Notes: generated by a model not told the origin, from the letters alone. A DNA stretch of 64,000 nt from Mesorhizobium sp. ZC-5 (GCF_025753855.1 NZ_JAOWPT010000004.1:103871-167870), one strand, 5' to 3'; positions 1 through 8,929 are shown, numbered from the stretch's first letter. A program made the numbers and translations.

Positions 1-669
1 GACATAACGCAGCCCCGCCGCCATCGCGGTTCCGATCGTCTCGCGCGGCAGAGCGCTCGCCTGCATCACCGGCTTCCATCGCGCGAGCACGAAGATCAGC
101 GCGAAATAGCTGAGCGTGTTGATGGCGAAAGCAGCCGCCGCACCCGCCGCAGCGACAATGGCGCCGCCGATCGCCGGACCGACGCTGCGGGTCAGGTTGA
201 AGCCGACGCTGTTCAACGCGACGGCGGCCGGCAGGTCGGCGCGCGGCACGATGTCGCCGACCGACGCCTGCCAGGACGGGTTGTTGAGCGCCACCCCGCA
301 GCCGATCAGGAAGGTGAAGCTCAAGAGGAGCCACGGCGTGATCAGTTCGAGATAGGTGCAGACCGTCAACCCGACCGAGGCCAGCAGCATGAAGCACTGG
401 GCGATGATCATTACCTTGCGGCGGTTGAAATTGTCGGCGATCGCACCGGACGTCAGCGAAAACAGCATGATCGGCAACGAGGTGGAGGCCTGCACCAGCG
501 CCACCATGCCGGCGGAATCGGTGATCGAGGTCATCATCCAGGCGGCGCCGACGGACTGGATGAGGCCGCCGAAACTCGAGGCGAGGCTCGCTATCCAGAT
601 CGCGCGAAACGTCGGGTGCCGGAACGGTGCAAGAGAAGATGCCGCTGCTTGTTCTGGATTGTCGATCAT
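1..669 (-). CDS. MFS transporter, N-terminal part (cut by window start)
   Basis: Translating the minus strand from the ATG at 669 gives 223 residues that run off the window edge without a stop. The N-terminus reads MIDNPEQAAASSLAPFRHPT, then hydrophobic helices (IWIASLASSFGGLIQSVGAA). The loop motif SGAIADNFNRRKVM is the major-facilitator A-like motif between helices 2 and 3. FNLTRSVGPAIGGAIVAAAG follows at about residues 160-180. This layout fits the MFS_3 (EntS-like) exporter subfamily in the inner membrane. The substrate cannot be read. It is divergent from cutC, with about 190 bp between the starts. Only the first half of a usual 400-residue or longer protein is present, so subfamily confidence is moderate. 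Confidence 0.8.
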   Translation of the reverse strand, partial: MIDNPEQAAASSLAPFRHPTFRAIWIASLASSFGGLIQSVGAAWMMTSITDSAGMVALVQASTSLPIMLFSLTSGAIADNFNRRKVMIIAQCFMLLASVGLTVCTYLELITPWLLLSFTFLIGCGVALNNPSWQASVGDIVPRADLPAAVALNSVGFNLTRSVGPAIGGAIVAAAGAAAAFAINTLSYFALIFVLARWKPVMQASALPRETIGTAMAAGLRYV

Positions 670-858
670 GACCTCGAGGCGGCAACACGCAACCATGGGG
701 TCGAGTCGCCCGTGCCACCTTAATAAGCTCGGCCGGACAGCGAAAGCGGTCTTGGTGATGCCGGAAGCGATTCCAACGGGAACCGACACCCTGTTGCTCC
801 ACCGTCCGCCGGTGCTACACCGACCGGCAACCATTTCTCCAGACGATGCGAGCCGCCA

Positions 859-1629
859 ATGACCGCCAGCACAGCGAAAAATTCCACCCTGCCCCTGATC
901 GAGATCTGCGTCGAAGGCATCGACGGGTTGATCGCCGCCCAGGAGGCAGGCGCCGACCGTGTCGAACTTTGCGCCAGCCTCGTCGAGGGCGGCATCACGC
1001 CGAGCCTCGGTACCGTGAAGCTGGCGCTGGAACTGGCGAGCATCCCGTTCCATGTGATCGTGCGGCCGCGGGGCGGTGATTTCCTCTACAGCGAGGCCGA
1101 GTACCGGTCGATGCTTGCCGACGTCGAAGCGCTGAGGGAGCTTGGCGTGGCAGGTGTCGTCGTCGGCTGCCTGAATGCCGACGGCACCATCGACGAGACG
1201 CGCATGGCCGAACTGGTGCGCGGCGCCGGCCCGCTCAACGTGACCTGCCACCGCGCCTTCGACATGACGCGCGACCCGACTGAGGCACTGGAGGCGCTGG
1301 TCCGCTGCAAGGTCGGGCGCGTGCTGACCAGCGGCCAGCGCGATACCGCGGTCGAAGGCGTCGAACTGCTTGCCCGGCTGGTGAAACTGGCGGGAGATCG
1401 CATCGTCATCATGGGCTGCGGCGAACTCGATGCGCAGAACATCGGCGGCGTGCGCCAGCGGACCGGGCTGTCGGAGATGCACTTCGCGGCGCTGAAGAAC
1501 CTGCCGAGCGGCATGTCGTACCGCAATCCGCGCGTCGGCATGGGCGGCACCGACCTCGACCGCGAATACCGCAACACCGTCACCGATCGCGATGCCGTTG
1601 CAGCGACGATCCGGGCGGTGCGCGCATAG
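859..1629 (+). CDS. cutC: CutC family protein
   Basis: 256 residues, close to the usual CutC length of about 245. The family signature IEICVEGIDG, then EAGADRVELCASLVEGGITPS, is at residues 12-47, followed by IVRPRGGDFLYSEAE near 70 and NVTCHRAFDM near 128. CutC proteins are cytoplasmic TIM barrels, historically named for copper homeostasis in E. coli; a direct role in copper handling is disputed. The start is chosen because family similarity begins within 11 residues of it. It is a single gene divergent from the MFS exporter. The downstream neighbour is a 0.67 kb non-coding stretch, so no operon partner is visible. Confidence 0.92.
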   Translation: MTASTAKNSTLPLIEICVEGIDGLIAAQEAGADRVELCASLVEGGITPSLGTVKLALELASIPFHVIVRPRGGDFLYSEAEYRSMLADVEALRELGVAGVVVGCLNADGTIDETRMAELVRGAGPLNVTCHRAFDMTRDPTEALEALVRCKVGRVLTSGQRDTAVEGVELLARLVKLAGDRIVIMGCGELDAQNIGGVRQRTGLSEMHFAALKNLPSGMSYRNPRVGMGGTDLDREYRNTVTDRDAVAATIRAVRA

Positions 1630-2022
1630 GCATTCCAGGCGGCTATAAGGCGAGCTTCTCCGTTGCCACGCTCCGGTTTTTGCCGGCCTGGCCATTGGGA
1701 GGCTGTGGTGCCTCCCGTGTAAAAGTGTGGGGGAGGCGGTGCGCGCCTGCCGGACGGACCGACAGCGCTGTTTTCAGTAACGATGCCCGAAAGACGCGCA
1801 CCGCCGGCGTTGCTGCCCCGCCCGGCTCGCCCTGTGCCAGAGGGCCGTAGGCTCACCGTACGTCGAGGGCCGGAACCTTGGAGGCATTACCGCCCCCAGC
1901 CTCGCACCCGGAGCGAGGCCAGTCCCGACGCCGCTGTTCTCCCTGGTCAACCCGGTGGCCACCCAGACCCCCACAGAGAACAACACGGTCATTATGCGGG
2001 AGGCGGCGAAGGGTGTGGATGG

Positions 2023-2042
2023 ACGATTTCTGCAGAAATCGT
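2023..2042. repeat. Perfect 20-bp palindrome
   Basis: The sequence ACGATTTCTGCAGAAATCGT is its own reverse complement, with ten-base arms and no loop. It lies in the unexplained gap between cutC and the arsR-type gene, about 210 bp upstream of that gene's promoter. Loop-free palindromes of this length fit a dimeric protein binding site better than an RNA terminator. No regulator can be assigned. Confidence 0.75.
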
Positions 2043-2163
2043 ACAAGTCATTGAAATTGCTGCGAAGAATCTTCAGTGGAGGCGGGAAAAGACCTGAAAC
2101 GGGGTGAATCTGTTCACGTCTTGCGGGGCAGTTCTCGTAGGTGAGTGCCGAAGCACCCCCACC

Positions 2164-2203
2164 CGGCGGCCTTTGGCCGCCGACCTCCCCTCAAGGGGGA
2201 GGT
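2164..2203. repeat. Two adjacent GC-rich hairpins (rhizobial intergenic palindrome type)
   Basis: CGGCGGCCTTTGGCCGCCG (2164-2182) is directly followed by a second stem, ACCTCCCC and GGGGGAGGT around a TCAA loop (2183-2203). Elements of this style are common between genes in rhizobial genomes. No T-run follows either stem, so a classical terminator is unlikely. They may be mobile palindromic elements or mRNA 3'-end stabilisers. Confidence 0.6.
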
Positions 2204-2233
2204 GAAGGCCTCACGTTTCCGCATTGTGCGCCG

Positions 2234-2282
2234 TTGACAGCGCCCGCCGGCATCTGTATTTAACATAATTGTTGATTAACAA
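2234..2282 (+). promoter_or_regulatory. Sigma-70-like promoter and candidate operator of the ArsR-type gene
   Basis: A perfect -35 TTGACA (2234-2239) and a -10 TATTTA (2257-2262) are 17 bp apart. The expected transcription start near 2269 falls inside the inverted repeat TTGTT-GATT-AACAA (2269-2282). ArsR-type repressors commonly bind such sites over their own start region, so autoregulation is likely. The ATG at 2298 follows closely, giving a short leader. Confidence 0.65.
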
Positions 2283-2297
2283 GATGATTGAATACAA

Positions 2298-2645
2298 ATG
2301 ATACCCGATCCGCTCACCGCCACTTTCTCGGCACTCGCCGACCCGACCCGCCGGGCGATCCTGGCACGCCTGTCGCTGGGCGAGGCCTCGGTCGGGGAAC
2401 TGGCGGAACCGTTCGACATCACCCTCCAGGCCGTGTCGCGGCATCTGAAGGTGCTGGAAGCGGCCGGGCTGATCTCGCGCGGCCGCGAAGCGCAGTGGCG
2501 GCCCTGCCGGCTGGAAGCGCAGCCGCTGAAGGACGTCGATGGCTGGCTGCAGCGCTATCGAAAGCTCTGGGAGCAGAGCTTCGACAAGATGGATGCCTAC
2601 CTCGCCGAAATCACGAAAGGAAAAGACAATGAACGCCCAAGCTGA
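2298..2645 (+). CDS. ArsR-family winged-helix regulator
   Basis: 115 residues. The family core is clear: FSALADPTRRAILARL (residues 10-25), then the recognition region ITLQAVSRHLKVLEAAGLI near 44-62. No CxC metal-binding pair is present, so this is the non-metal ArsR group that commonly precedes AHSA1 genes. Its 3' end overlaps the next gene by 17 bp, so the two are translationally coupled. A promoter and a palindromic site lie directly upstream. It probably controls the pair; the inducing signal is not known. Confidence 0.9.
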   Translation: MIPDPLTATFSALADPTRRAILARLSLGEASVGELAEPFDITLQAVSRHLKVLEAAGLISRGREAQWRPCRLEAQPLKDVDGWLQRYRKLWEQSFDKMDAYLAEITKGKDNERPS

Positions 2646-3111
2646 AGCCCGGCCGGAACTGGCCGATGACGAACTGCTGATTGTTCGCACGTTCGACGCT
2701 CCGGTTGCGCTGGTCTTTCGCATCTGGGAACTGCCGGAACATATGAGCCGTTGGCTCGGGCCTGAAAATTTCTCCTGCACCGCGCTCGAGCAGGATTTCC
2801 GGCCAGGCGGCTTATGGCGCGGCTGCATTGTCTCGGAAGCCTATGGCGAAAGCTGGATGGGCGGGCGGTACAGGGAAATCGAGCGCGACAGGCGCATCGT
2901 CACCACCTTCGCCTGGGATGACGACAATGGTCGCCCCGGCATGGAGACGCTGATCACCGTCACCTTCGAGGAACGCGACGGCAGGACCATCCAGAGTTTC
3001 CACCAGACACCGTTCATTTCGGTCGAGTCGCGCGACAGCCATGTCGATGGCTGGGATTCCTGCTTCAACCGCGAACAGGCCTATGCCGAAGACCTGGCAC
3101 GCGCCACATGA
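2629..3111 (+). CDS. SRPBCC / AHSA1 domain protein
   Basis: 160 residues from the ATG at 2629, which has AAAGGAAA upstream. An upstream in-frame ATG at 2539 lies deep inside the regulator gene and adds non-family sequence. FDAPVALVFRIWELPEHMSRWLGPE is the typical START-like helix-grip opening (about residues 20-45), and GGRYREIERDRRIVTTF and the closing helix also fit. AHSA1 proteins bind hydrophobic ligands or partner proteins; no enzyme activity can be read. It overlaps the ArsR gene by 17 bp and ends in an ATGA overlap with a possible start of the next gene, so the three genes may form one operon. Confidence 0.88.
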   Translation: MNAQAEARPELADDELLIVRTFDAPVALVFRIWELPEHMSRWLGPENFSCTALEQDFRPGGLWRGCIVSEAYGESWMGGRYREIERDRRIVTTFAWDDDNGRPGMETLITVTFEERDGRTIQSFHQTPFISVESRDSHVDGWDSCFNREQAYAEDLARAT

Positions 3112-3122
3112 CCGGGAGAATC

Positions 3123-4196
3123 ATGACCGCCGGAAGAACAGCACTTGCGCCGCTCATCCTGCTGCTTGCGGCATCAGGCGCGGAGAGCGCGGATATGCAG
3201 GACGGGCATTGCGGAGGCCAAGCGGACAAGAGCTTCATCTGCGGTCCGGCCAATGCCGAGGATATCGTGCGCGTGCCCGGCACCGACTGGGTGCTTGCCA
3301 GCCGCATGGCCAACCCGGCCGACAGGGAAGGCATGTTCTACCTGCTCGACGCCGGGGACCATTCCTGGCGCAAGCTTTCCGTCGACGAAATCCCGGCGGC
3401 GCAAGACAAGGCACTTTTTCCGGACTGCCCGGGAAGGCCGACATCGGCCTCGCTGCGCGGCCACGGCATTGCGCTCGATGAACAAGGCGGCACCCTGAAG
3501 CTGCTCGCCATCAACCATGGCGGCCGCGAGTCGGTCGAGATTTTCGGCGTGACGGCAACCGGAAGTGCCGAACCGTCATTGACCTGGCAGGGTTGCGTGG
3601 TGGCGCCGCAAGGCGCCCAGTTGAACAGCGTCGTCCCCCTGCCCGACGGTGGCTTCGCGGCGACCAAATTCTTCGACATGGCGAGCAAGACGTGGGGCGA
3701 GGACCTGTTCGCCGGCAAGGATACCGGCGAGGTGCTCGAATGGTCGCCGAAAGGCGGCTGGAAGACGGTCGCGGGCACGAAGATGTCCGGCCCCAACGGC
3801 ATCGCGATATCTCCCGACGGGGAAAGCTATTTCATCGCCGCATGGGGCGAAAGCAAGCTTCACAAGGTGTCGCGCAAGACGGGCGAACGGCAATCGGTCG
3901 ACACCGGCATGCGGCCCGACAATCTGCGATGGGACGCGGAAGGCAAGCTGCTGGTCGCGGGGCAGTTCTTCGACGACCCGGCGGGCTACGGCTCATGCCA
4001 CATGAGCGACGCGCCCGTGTGCGCCTTTCCCTACAAGGTAGTGCGGGTCGACCCCGCCACGCTGGCGAGCGAGACGATCGTGACCGCGGCGGAGCCAAAG
4101 GAATTCGGCTCCGGCACCACGGCGATGGAGGTCGGCGACGAATACTGGATCGGCACATCGCGCGGCGACCGTATCGCCCGCATCGCCAAGCCGTAG
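3123..4196 (+). CDS. Exported SMP-30/gluconolactonase-like beta-propeller protein
   Basis: 357 residues from the ATG at 3123, preceded by GGGAGA. An in-frame ATG at 3108 overlaps the previous stop and would only lengthen the leader. A Sec signal peptide is visible (TALAPLILLLAASGAESA), so the mature protein is periplasmic. The propeller signature is GPNGIAISPDGE near residue 225, with further blade repeats such as LRWDAEGKLLVAGQF. SMP-30-fold proteins are lactonases or esterases with a bound divalent ion, but the substrate cannot be inferred. The two Cys-containing loops (CPGRP and CHMSDAPVC) could form disulfides. Confidence 0.7.
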   Translation: MTAGRTALAPLILLLAASGAESADMQDGHCGGQADKSFICGPANAEDIVRVPGTDWVLASRMANPADREGMFYLLDAGDHSWRKLSVDEIPAAQDKALFPDCPGRPTSASLRGHGIALDEQGGTLKLLAINHGGRESVEIFGVTATGSAEPSLTWQGCVVAPQGAQLNSVVPLPDGGFAATKFFDMASKTWGEDLFAGKDTGEVLEWSPKGGWKTVAGTKMSGPNGIAISPDGESYFIAAWGESKLHKVSRKTGERQSVDTGMRPDNLRWDAEGKLLVAGQFFDDPAGYGSCHMSDAPVCAFPYKVVRVDPATLASETIVTAAEPKEFGSGTTAMEVGDEYWIGTSRGDRIARIAKP

Positions 4197-4247
4197 ACGC
4201 GGCCATCCAATAGAGAAAGCCCCGCAAATATCCGAGAAGAGAGGAAA

Positions 4248-5057
4248 ATGCTGCTCGAAGGAAAGATTGCCATCGTCTACGGCGCGGGCGGCCATATCGG
4301 CGGTGCGGTGGCGCGCGCCTTCGCCGCGGATGGAGCGACTGTATATCTGGCCGGCCGCACATTTGAAAAGGTGCGGCGCGTCGCCGACGCGATCAACGAG
4401 GCCGGCGGCAAGGCCGAGACGGCGGAAGTCGACGCCCTCGACAGGCAGGCGATCGAGGACCACCTCGCGGCGGTGGTCGAAAAGGCCGGCGGCGTCGACA
4501 TCACCTTCAACGCCATCGGCATCCGTGGCGACCTGCAAGGCACGCCGCTCACCGAAATGACGCTGGAGGATTTCGCGCTGCCGGTCGAGATCGGCATCAA
4601 GACGCATTTCCTGACCGCAACGGCGGCGGCGCGCCACATGATGAAAAAGGGTCCGGGCGTCATCCTGACCCTATCCTCGACGGCCGCCGGCCTCTCCGGC
4701 CGCGACCGCGTGTTCCACCGCACCGGCGGCTTCGCCACGGCCTGCACGGCTATCGAGGCACTATCGCGCACGCTCGCCGGCGAACTCGGCGCGCACGGCA
4801 TCCGCGTCGTCTGTCTGCGGTCCGACGCCCTTCCCGAAACATGGCCGCCCGAATTTCCAGACCATGCGGTCGAGACCAAAATCTACGACCATGTCGCCGA
4901 AACCAAGGTGTACATGGAAAAGGGCACGGCGTTGGGACGGTTGCCCCAGTTGCGGGAGATTGCCGACGTGGCGGTGCTGGTCGCTTCCGACCGCGCCAGC
5001 GCCATGACCGGTGCTATCGCCAACCTGACCTGCGGATCGATCATGGATTCGAACTAG
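4248..5057 (+). CDS. Divergent short-chain dehydrogenase lacking the catalytic Tyr-Lys
   Basis: 269 residues, Rossmann fold. The nucleotide motif is GAGGHIG at residues 12-18, and the acidic/NAG region reads TFNAIGIRGD. Ser143-Ser144 occupy the catalytic serine position. Where classical SDRs have YxxxK, this protein has F162-A-T-A-C166 in the context GGFATACTAIEALSRTLAGELG. The dyad is therefore missing on both counts. The protein may bind NAD(P) without classical dehydrogenase chemistry, or use another mechanism. The start has AGAGAGGAAA upstream. It follows the SMP-30-like gene by 51 bp and is convergent with the coxM-like gene across a hairpin. Confidence 0.85.
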   Translation: MLLEGKIAIVYGAGGHIGGAVARAFAADGATVYLAGRTFEKVRRVADAINEAGGKAETAEVDALDRQAIEDHLAAVVEKAGGVDITFNAIGIRGDLQGTPLTEMTLEDFALPVEIGIKTHFLTATAAARHMMKKGPGVILTLSSTAAGLSGRDRVFHRTGGFATACTAIEALSRTLAGELGAHGIRVVCLRSDALPETWPPEFPDHAVETKIYDHVAETKVYMEKGTALGRLPQLREIADVAVLVASDRASAMTGAIANLTCGSIMDSN

Positions 5058-5093
5058 CCGCCCGGCTACATTGGAGCCGAACCGGCTAATAAA

Positions 5094-5125
5094 CAAAGAA
5101 AAAGGGCCGTTGCGGGCCCTTCTTC
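5094..5125. terminator. Bidirectional rho-independent terminator
   Basis: The stem AAGGGCC / GGCCCTT (5102-5108 with 5115-5121) has an A-run on its left, which reads as TTTTTC after the stem on the minus strand. On the plus strand it is followed by CTTC. It sits between convergent genes (SDR on plus, coxM-like on minus), so it probably ends the molybdenum hydroxylase operon and perhaps the SDR transcript. Confidence 0.75.
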
Positions 5126-5147
5126 ATCTCAAATCTGAAGTGCGTGT

Positions 5148-5945
5148 TCAGGCGTTTGCGGCAGTCACGGCGCGCTTGGCCATCACCACCACCAGATTGG
5201 CGCGATATTCCGGCGAGGCATGCAGGTCGCCCATCATATTGCCTGCCGACAGCTTGATGCCCTCGACGGCCGCGGGCTCGAACTTCTTGGCGAGTGCCGC
5301 CTCGATCTCCGTCGAGCGGAAGACGCCGTCTTCGCCGGCGCCGGTGACTGCGACGCGAACCCCGTCCTTGCCCTTGGCGACGAAGACGCCGGTCATCGCA
5401 TAGCGCGAGGCAGGGTTGGGGAATTTTGCGTAGCCCGCCTTGGCCGGCGCGGTGAAGGAAACGCCGGTGACGATCTCGCCGTCCTTCAGCGCCGTCTCGA
5501 ACAGGCCGGTGAAGAATTTCGCCGCCTGGACCTTGCGCTTGTTGGTGATGATGGTGGCGTCGAGCGCCAGCATTGCCGCCGGATAATCCGCCGCCGGATC
5601 GTTGTTGGCGATCGAGCCGCCGATCGTGCCCTTGTGGCGCACATGCGGGTCGCCGATGTGGCCGGCGAGATGGGTGAGCGCCGGGCAGGCCTTCGCCAGC
5701 TTGGCGTTGGTCGCCACGTCGTGGTGCGTGGTGGCACCGCCGATGGTGACGGTCTTGCCGCTGACCGTAATGCCGGCGAGCGCGGCAATGCGGCTGATGT
5801 CGACCAGGTCCGACGGCGCGGCAAGCCGGGTCTTCATCGCCGGGATCAGCGTCATGCCGCCGGACAGGAGCTTGGCGTCGCCGGTTTTCAGCAGCTTGGC
5901 CGCGTCGGCGATCGACGAAGCGCGATGATAGTTGACGGAATACAT
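5148..5945 (-). CDS. Xanthine dehydrogenase/CODH family FAD-binding subunit (CoxM-like)
   Basis: 265 residues. [17 protein letters not shown] (near 24-40) and [16 protein letters not shown] (near 62-77) are the FAD pyrophosphate-binding segments of molybdenum hydroxylase medium subunits. [18 protein letters not shown] (near 106) is the second family block. It carries electrons from the 2Fe-2S subunit to an external acceptor through FAD. An AAGGGGA ribosome site precedes the start. It is the last gene of the S-L-M operon, 12 bp after coxL. The electron acceptor and true substrate are unknown. Confidence 0.9.
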   Translation of the reverse strand: MYSVNYHRASSIADAAKLLKTGDAKLLSGGMTLIPAMKTRLAAPSDLVDISRIAALAGITVSGKTVTIGGATTHHDVATNAKLAKACPALTHLAGHIGDPHVRHKGTIGGSIANNDPAADYPAAMLALDATIITNKRKVQAAKFFTGLFETALKDGEIVTGVSFTAPAKAGYAKFPNPASRYAMTGVFVAKGKDGVRVAVTGAGEDGVFRSTEIEAALAKKFEPAAVEGIKLSAGNMMGDLHASPEYRANLVVVMAKRAVTAANA

Positions 5946-5957
5946 TTGTTGTCCCCT

Positions 5958-8312
5958 TCAGTGCTTCGTTGCCGCGCGGATCGCAGCCCACACAGTCTGC
6001 GGTGTCGCCGGCATGGCAAGGTCATTGTTGCCGATGGCGTCGGTGATGGCGTTGATGACCGCCGGCGGCGAGCCGATGGCGCCGGCCTCGCCGCAGCCCT
6101 TCATGCCGAGCGGATTGCCCGGGCACGGCGTGTTCGAGGTCGATACCTGGAACGACGGCAGGTCGTCGGCGCGCGGCATCGTGTAGTCCATGAAGCTCGC
6201 GGTCAGCAGTTGCCCGCTTTCGGCGTCGTAGTGGGCGCCTTCCAAAAGCGCCTGCCCGACCCCTTGGGCAATACCGCCATGCACCTGGCCCTCGACGATC
6301 ATCGGGTTGATGATGTTGCCGAAATCGTCGGCGGCGACGAACTGCACGATCTCGGTCTTGCCGGTGTCGGGATCGATCTCGACCTCGCAGATGTAGCAGC
6401 CGGCCGGGAAGGTGAAGTTGGTCGGGTCGTAGAAGGCGGTCTCCTTCAATCCCGGCTCCATGCCGGCCGGCAGGTTGTGCGCGGTGTAGGAGGCAAGCGC
6501 CATCTGGAACCACGGCACGTTCTTGTCGGTGCCGGCAACCTTCAGCGCGCCGTTCTCTATGACGATGTCGCCTTCGTCGGCCTCGAGCAGGTGCGCGGCG
6601 ATCTTCTTGGCCTTGGCCTCGACCTTGTCGAGCGCCTTGACGATGGCCGACATGCCGACCGCGCCGGAGCGCGACCCGTAGGTGCCCATGCCCATCTGCA
6701 CCTTGTCGGTGTCGCCATGGACGATCGATATCTGGTCGAGCGGCAGGCCGAAGCGTTCGTTGACCAGCTGCGCGAAGGTGGTCTCGTGGCCCTGGCCGTG
6801 GCTGTGCGAGCCGGTCAGCACCTCAACGGTGCCGACGGCGTTGACCCGCACCTCGGCCGATTCCCACAGGCCGACACCCGCTCCGAGGCTGCCCACCGCC
6901 GCCGACGGCGCGATGCCGCAGGCCTCGATGTAGCAGCTCATGCCGATGCCGCGCAGCAGGCCCTTCTTGGCGGCCGCCGCCTTGCGCTTGGCGAAGCCGG
7001 CATAGTCGGCCTCCTTCATCGCAGCATCGAGCGACGCCGCGTAGTCGCCGGCGTCGTAGCACATGATGACCGGCGTCTGGTGCGGGAACTGGGTGACGAA
7101 GTTCTTGCGGCGAAGCTCCGCCGGCGAGACGCCGAGCTGGCGCGCCGACGTCTCCATCATGCGTTCCATGACGAAGGTGGCTTCCGGGCGCCCTGCCCCG
7201 CGATAGGCGTCGACGGGTGCCGTGTTGGTGTAGATCGCCTTCACATTGGCGTGGATCGCCGGGATGTTGTATTGGCCCGACAGCAGCGTCGCGTAGAGAT
7301 AGGTCGGCACCGACGACGAGAACAGCGACATGTAGGCGCCGAGATTGGCCTTGGTCTCGACCTTGAGGCCGAGGATCCTGTGATCCTTGTCGAAAGCCAT
7401 TTCGGCATGCGTATGGTGATCGCGGCCGTGCGCGTCGGTGAGGAAGCTCTCGGTCCGGTCGCCCACCCATTTGACCGGCACGCCGGTCCGCTTGGACGCC
7501 CACAGGCAGATGATCTCTTCCGGATAGATGAAGATCTTGGAGCCGAAGCCGCCGCCGACATCCGGCGCGATGACGCGCAGCTTGTTTTCCGGCGCGACAT
7601 TGTAGAAGGCGCTCATCACGAGGCGCGCGACATGCGGGTTCTGCGAGGTGGTCCAGCAGGTGTAGTGGTCTTCCGCCTTGTCGTAATGGCCGAGCGCTGC
7701 GCGCGGCTCCATCGCGTTGGGCACCAGCCGGTTGTTGACGATGTCCATCTTGACGACATGGGCGGCGGCCTTGAAGGCGGCTTCGGTCTCCGGCGGGTTG
7801 CCGATGTCCCAGTCGAAGATCAGGTTGCCCTCGGCTTCGGGATGCAGCTGCGGGGCACTGCCCTTCAACGCCTCGACCGCGTCGATGACCGCCTTGCGTT
7901 CCTTGTAGGTGATCTCCACGGCCTCGGCGGCATCGCGCGCCTCGCCCTTGGTGTCGGCGACCACGATGACGACGGCGTCGCCGACGTAACGGACGCGGTC
8001 GACCGCCAGCGGCGACCAGGCGCCCATCTTCATCGGGGTGCCGTCCTTGGAATGGATCATCCAGCCGCAGATGAGATTGCCGATGCCATCGGCCTTGAGC
8101 TGCTTGCCGGTCAAGACGCCGATGACGCCCGGCATACCCTCAGCCTTTTTGACGTCGATCTTCTTGATGTCGGCGTGGGCGTGCGGGCTCCTGACGAAAG
8201 CCGCATGCTTCATGCCGGGCACCACCATGTCGTCGACATAGCGGCCGCCGCCGGTGATGAAGCGCTTGTCCTCCTTGCGCGCCACGCGGGCGCCGATGCC
8301 TTCGATTCCCAT
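5958..8312 (-). CDS. Xanthine dehydrogenase/CODH family molybdopterin subunit, form II CoxL-like
   Basis: 784 residues, normal for the large subunit. The N-terminal [24 protein letters not shown] and the Mo-cofactor segment [13 protein letters not shown] are typical. Near residue 367 the active-site loop is AYRGAGRPE. This is the form II signature; true aerobic CO dehydrogenase (form I) has AYxCSFR. The catalytic glutamate motif [14 protein letters not shown] is near residue 740. The enzyme therefore hydroxylates an unidentified substrate at a Mo centre in the cytoplasm. GGGAGGAAA precedes the ATG. It lies between CoxS and CoxM. No coxD, coxE or coxF maturation genes are in the window. Confidence 0.92.
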   Translation of the reverse strand: MGIEGIGARVARKEDKRFITGGGRYVDDMVVPGMKHAAFVRSPHAHADIKKIDVKKAEGMPGVIGVLTGKQLKADGIGNLICGWMIHSKDGTPMKMGAWSPLAVDRVRYVGDAVVIVVADTKGEARDAAEAVEITYKERKAVIDAVEALKGSAPQLHPEAEGNLIFDWDIGNPPETEAAFKAAAHVVKMDIVNNRLVPNAMEPRAALGHYDKAEDHYTCWTTSQNPHVARLVMSAFYNVAPENKLRVIAPDVGGGFGSKIFIYPEEIICLWASKRTGVPVKWVGDRTESFLTDAHGRDHHTHAEMAFDKDHRILGLKVETKANLGAYMSLFSSSVPTYLYATLLSGQYNIPAIHANVKAIYTNTAPVDAYRGAGRPEATFVMERMMETSARQLGVSPAELRRKNFVTQFPHQTPVIMCYDAGDYAASLDAAMKEADYAGFAKRKAAAAKKGLLRGIGMSCYIEACGIAPSAAVGSLGAGVGLWESAEVRVNAVGTVEVLTGSHSHGQGHETTFAQLVNERFGLPLDQISIVHGDTDKVQMGMGTYGSRSGAVGMSAIVKALDKVEAKAKKIAAHLLEADEGDIVIENGALKVAGTDKNVPWFQMALASYTAHNLPAGMEPGLKETAFYDPTNFTFPAGCYICEVEIDPDTGKTEIVQFVAADDFGNIINPMIVEGQVHGGIAQGVGQALLEGAHYDAESGQLLTASFMDYTMPRADDLPSFQVSTSNTPCPGNPLGMKGCGEAGAIGSPPAVINAITDAIGNNDLAMPATPQTVWAAIRAATKH

Positions 8313-8333
8313 GGGTTATTTCCTCCCTTGCAG

Positions 8334-8427
8334 GGCAGTAGGCAGTAGGCAGTCGGCAGTCGTTGATAGTGAAACGTGACAATCCGACTACAGTGCCGCT
8401 GCTCCCAATTCCCGATTGCCTACTGCC
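8334..8427. repeat. Heptamer array with inverted partner between coxS and coxL
   Basis: Four head-to-tail heptamers GGCAGTA/GGCAGTC occupy 8334-8361. The inverted form GATTGCCTACTGCC is at 8414-8427, right against the coxS stop. The arms can pair to form a hairpin in the transcript between the two genes. The arrangement is like the longer heptamer hairpin at 11731-11820. It could modulate the relative yield of the 2Fe-2S and large subunits. Confidence 0.7.
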
Positions 8428-8428
8428 G

Positions 8429-8929
8429 TTAGGCGGCTTTCTTCGCCTTGCCCTTTGAACTCTTCGACATCGTCTGCGATGCGGCAAGGATCGCCTTGAC
8501 GATGTTGTGATAACCGGTGCAGCGGCAGATGTTGCCTTCGAGCTCGGCGCGCACGGTCGCCTCGTCGAGGCCTTCCGGATGGCGCCGGATCATATCGGTG
8601 GCCGACATGATCATGCCCGGCGTGCAGAAGCCGCACTGGAGCCCGTGATGTTCCTTGAACGCGGCCTGCACCGGATGCAGCTCGGCACCGTTGGCGAGGC
8701 CTTCGATGGTCACCACGGTCGAGCCGGAGGCCTGGGCGGCGAGCATGGAGCAGGATTTCACCGCCTTGCCGTCGACATGCACGACGCAGGCACCGCATTG
8801 CGAGGTGTCACAGCCGACATGCGTACCGGTCAGGCCGACATGCTCGCGCAGGAAGTGCACCAGAAGCGTGCGGTCCTCGACCGAGCCCTTCACCTTCCGC
8901 CCGTTCACCGTCAAAGATACATCGGACAT
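8429..8929 (-). CDS. 2Fe-2S subunit of molybdenum hydroxylase (CoxS-like)
   Basis: 166 residues from the ATG at 8929, which has GGAGGAGG upstream. A longer frame to 8995 adds 22 non-family residues. The plant-type cluster motif [21 protein letters not shown] is near residues 41-61, and the proximal cluster motifs CGFCTPGM and CRCTGYHNI near 100 and 135. It passes electrons from the Mo centre to FAD. The C-terminal tail is lysine-rich (SKGKAKKAA). It is the first gene of the S-L-M operon. Confidence 0.94.
   Translation of the reverse strand: MSDVSLTVNGRKVKGSVEDRTLLVHFLREHVGLTGTHVGCDTSQCGACVVHVDGKAVKSCSMLAAQASGSTVVTIEGLANGAELHPVQAAFKEHHGLQCGFCTPGMIMSATDMIRRHPEGLDEATVRAELEGNICRCTGYHNIVKAILAASQTMSKSSKGKAKKAA

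Larger units (their letters stand above)
1630..2233. other. Unexplained intergenic region with several palindromes
   Basis: No convincing gene. At 1699-1716 there is a perfect hairpin (GGAGGC, TGTGGT loop, GCCTCC). A perfect 20-bp palindrome sits at 2023-2042 and two rhizobial-type GC hairpins at 2164-2203. Open frames exist on both strands (plus 1783-2097, minus 1774-2046), but the peptides are arginine- and proline-rich, match no family I know and lack a good ribosome site. A third frame on plus, ending with a TGA just before 2110, reads smoothly (NPVATQTPTENNTVIMREAA...), so a decayed gene end is possible. I could not match the stretch to RNase P RNA, tmRNA or SRP RNA motifs. Confidence 0.5.

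Noticed and set aside
1783..2097. A possible 104-residue gene in the 1630-2233 gap, and the 90-residue minus frame over it
   Set aside because: No family, arginine/proline-rich, no good ribosome site. Kept as an unexplained region, not called as genes.
5958..8312. True aerobic CO dehydrogenase large subunit
   Set aside because: The active-site loop is AYRGAGR (form II), not AYxCSFR, so CO oxidation should not be claimed.
5220..8348. A 1042-codon open frame on plus across the cox-like genes
   Set aside because: It is exactly antisense to coxM and coxL, is rich in Arg, Gly, Asp and His, and has no family motif. High-GC codon bias creates such shadows.
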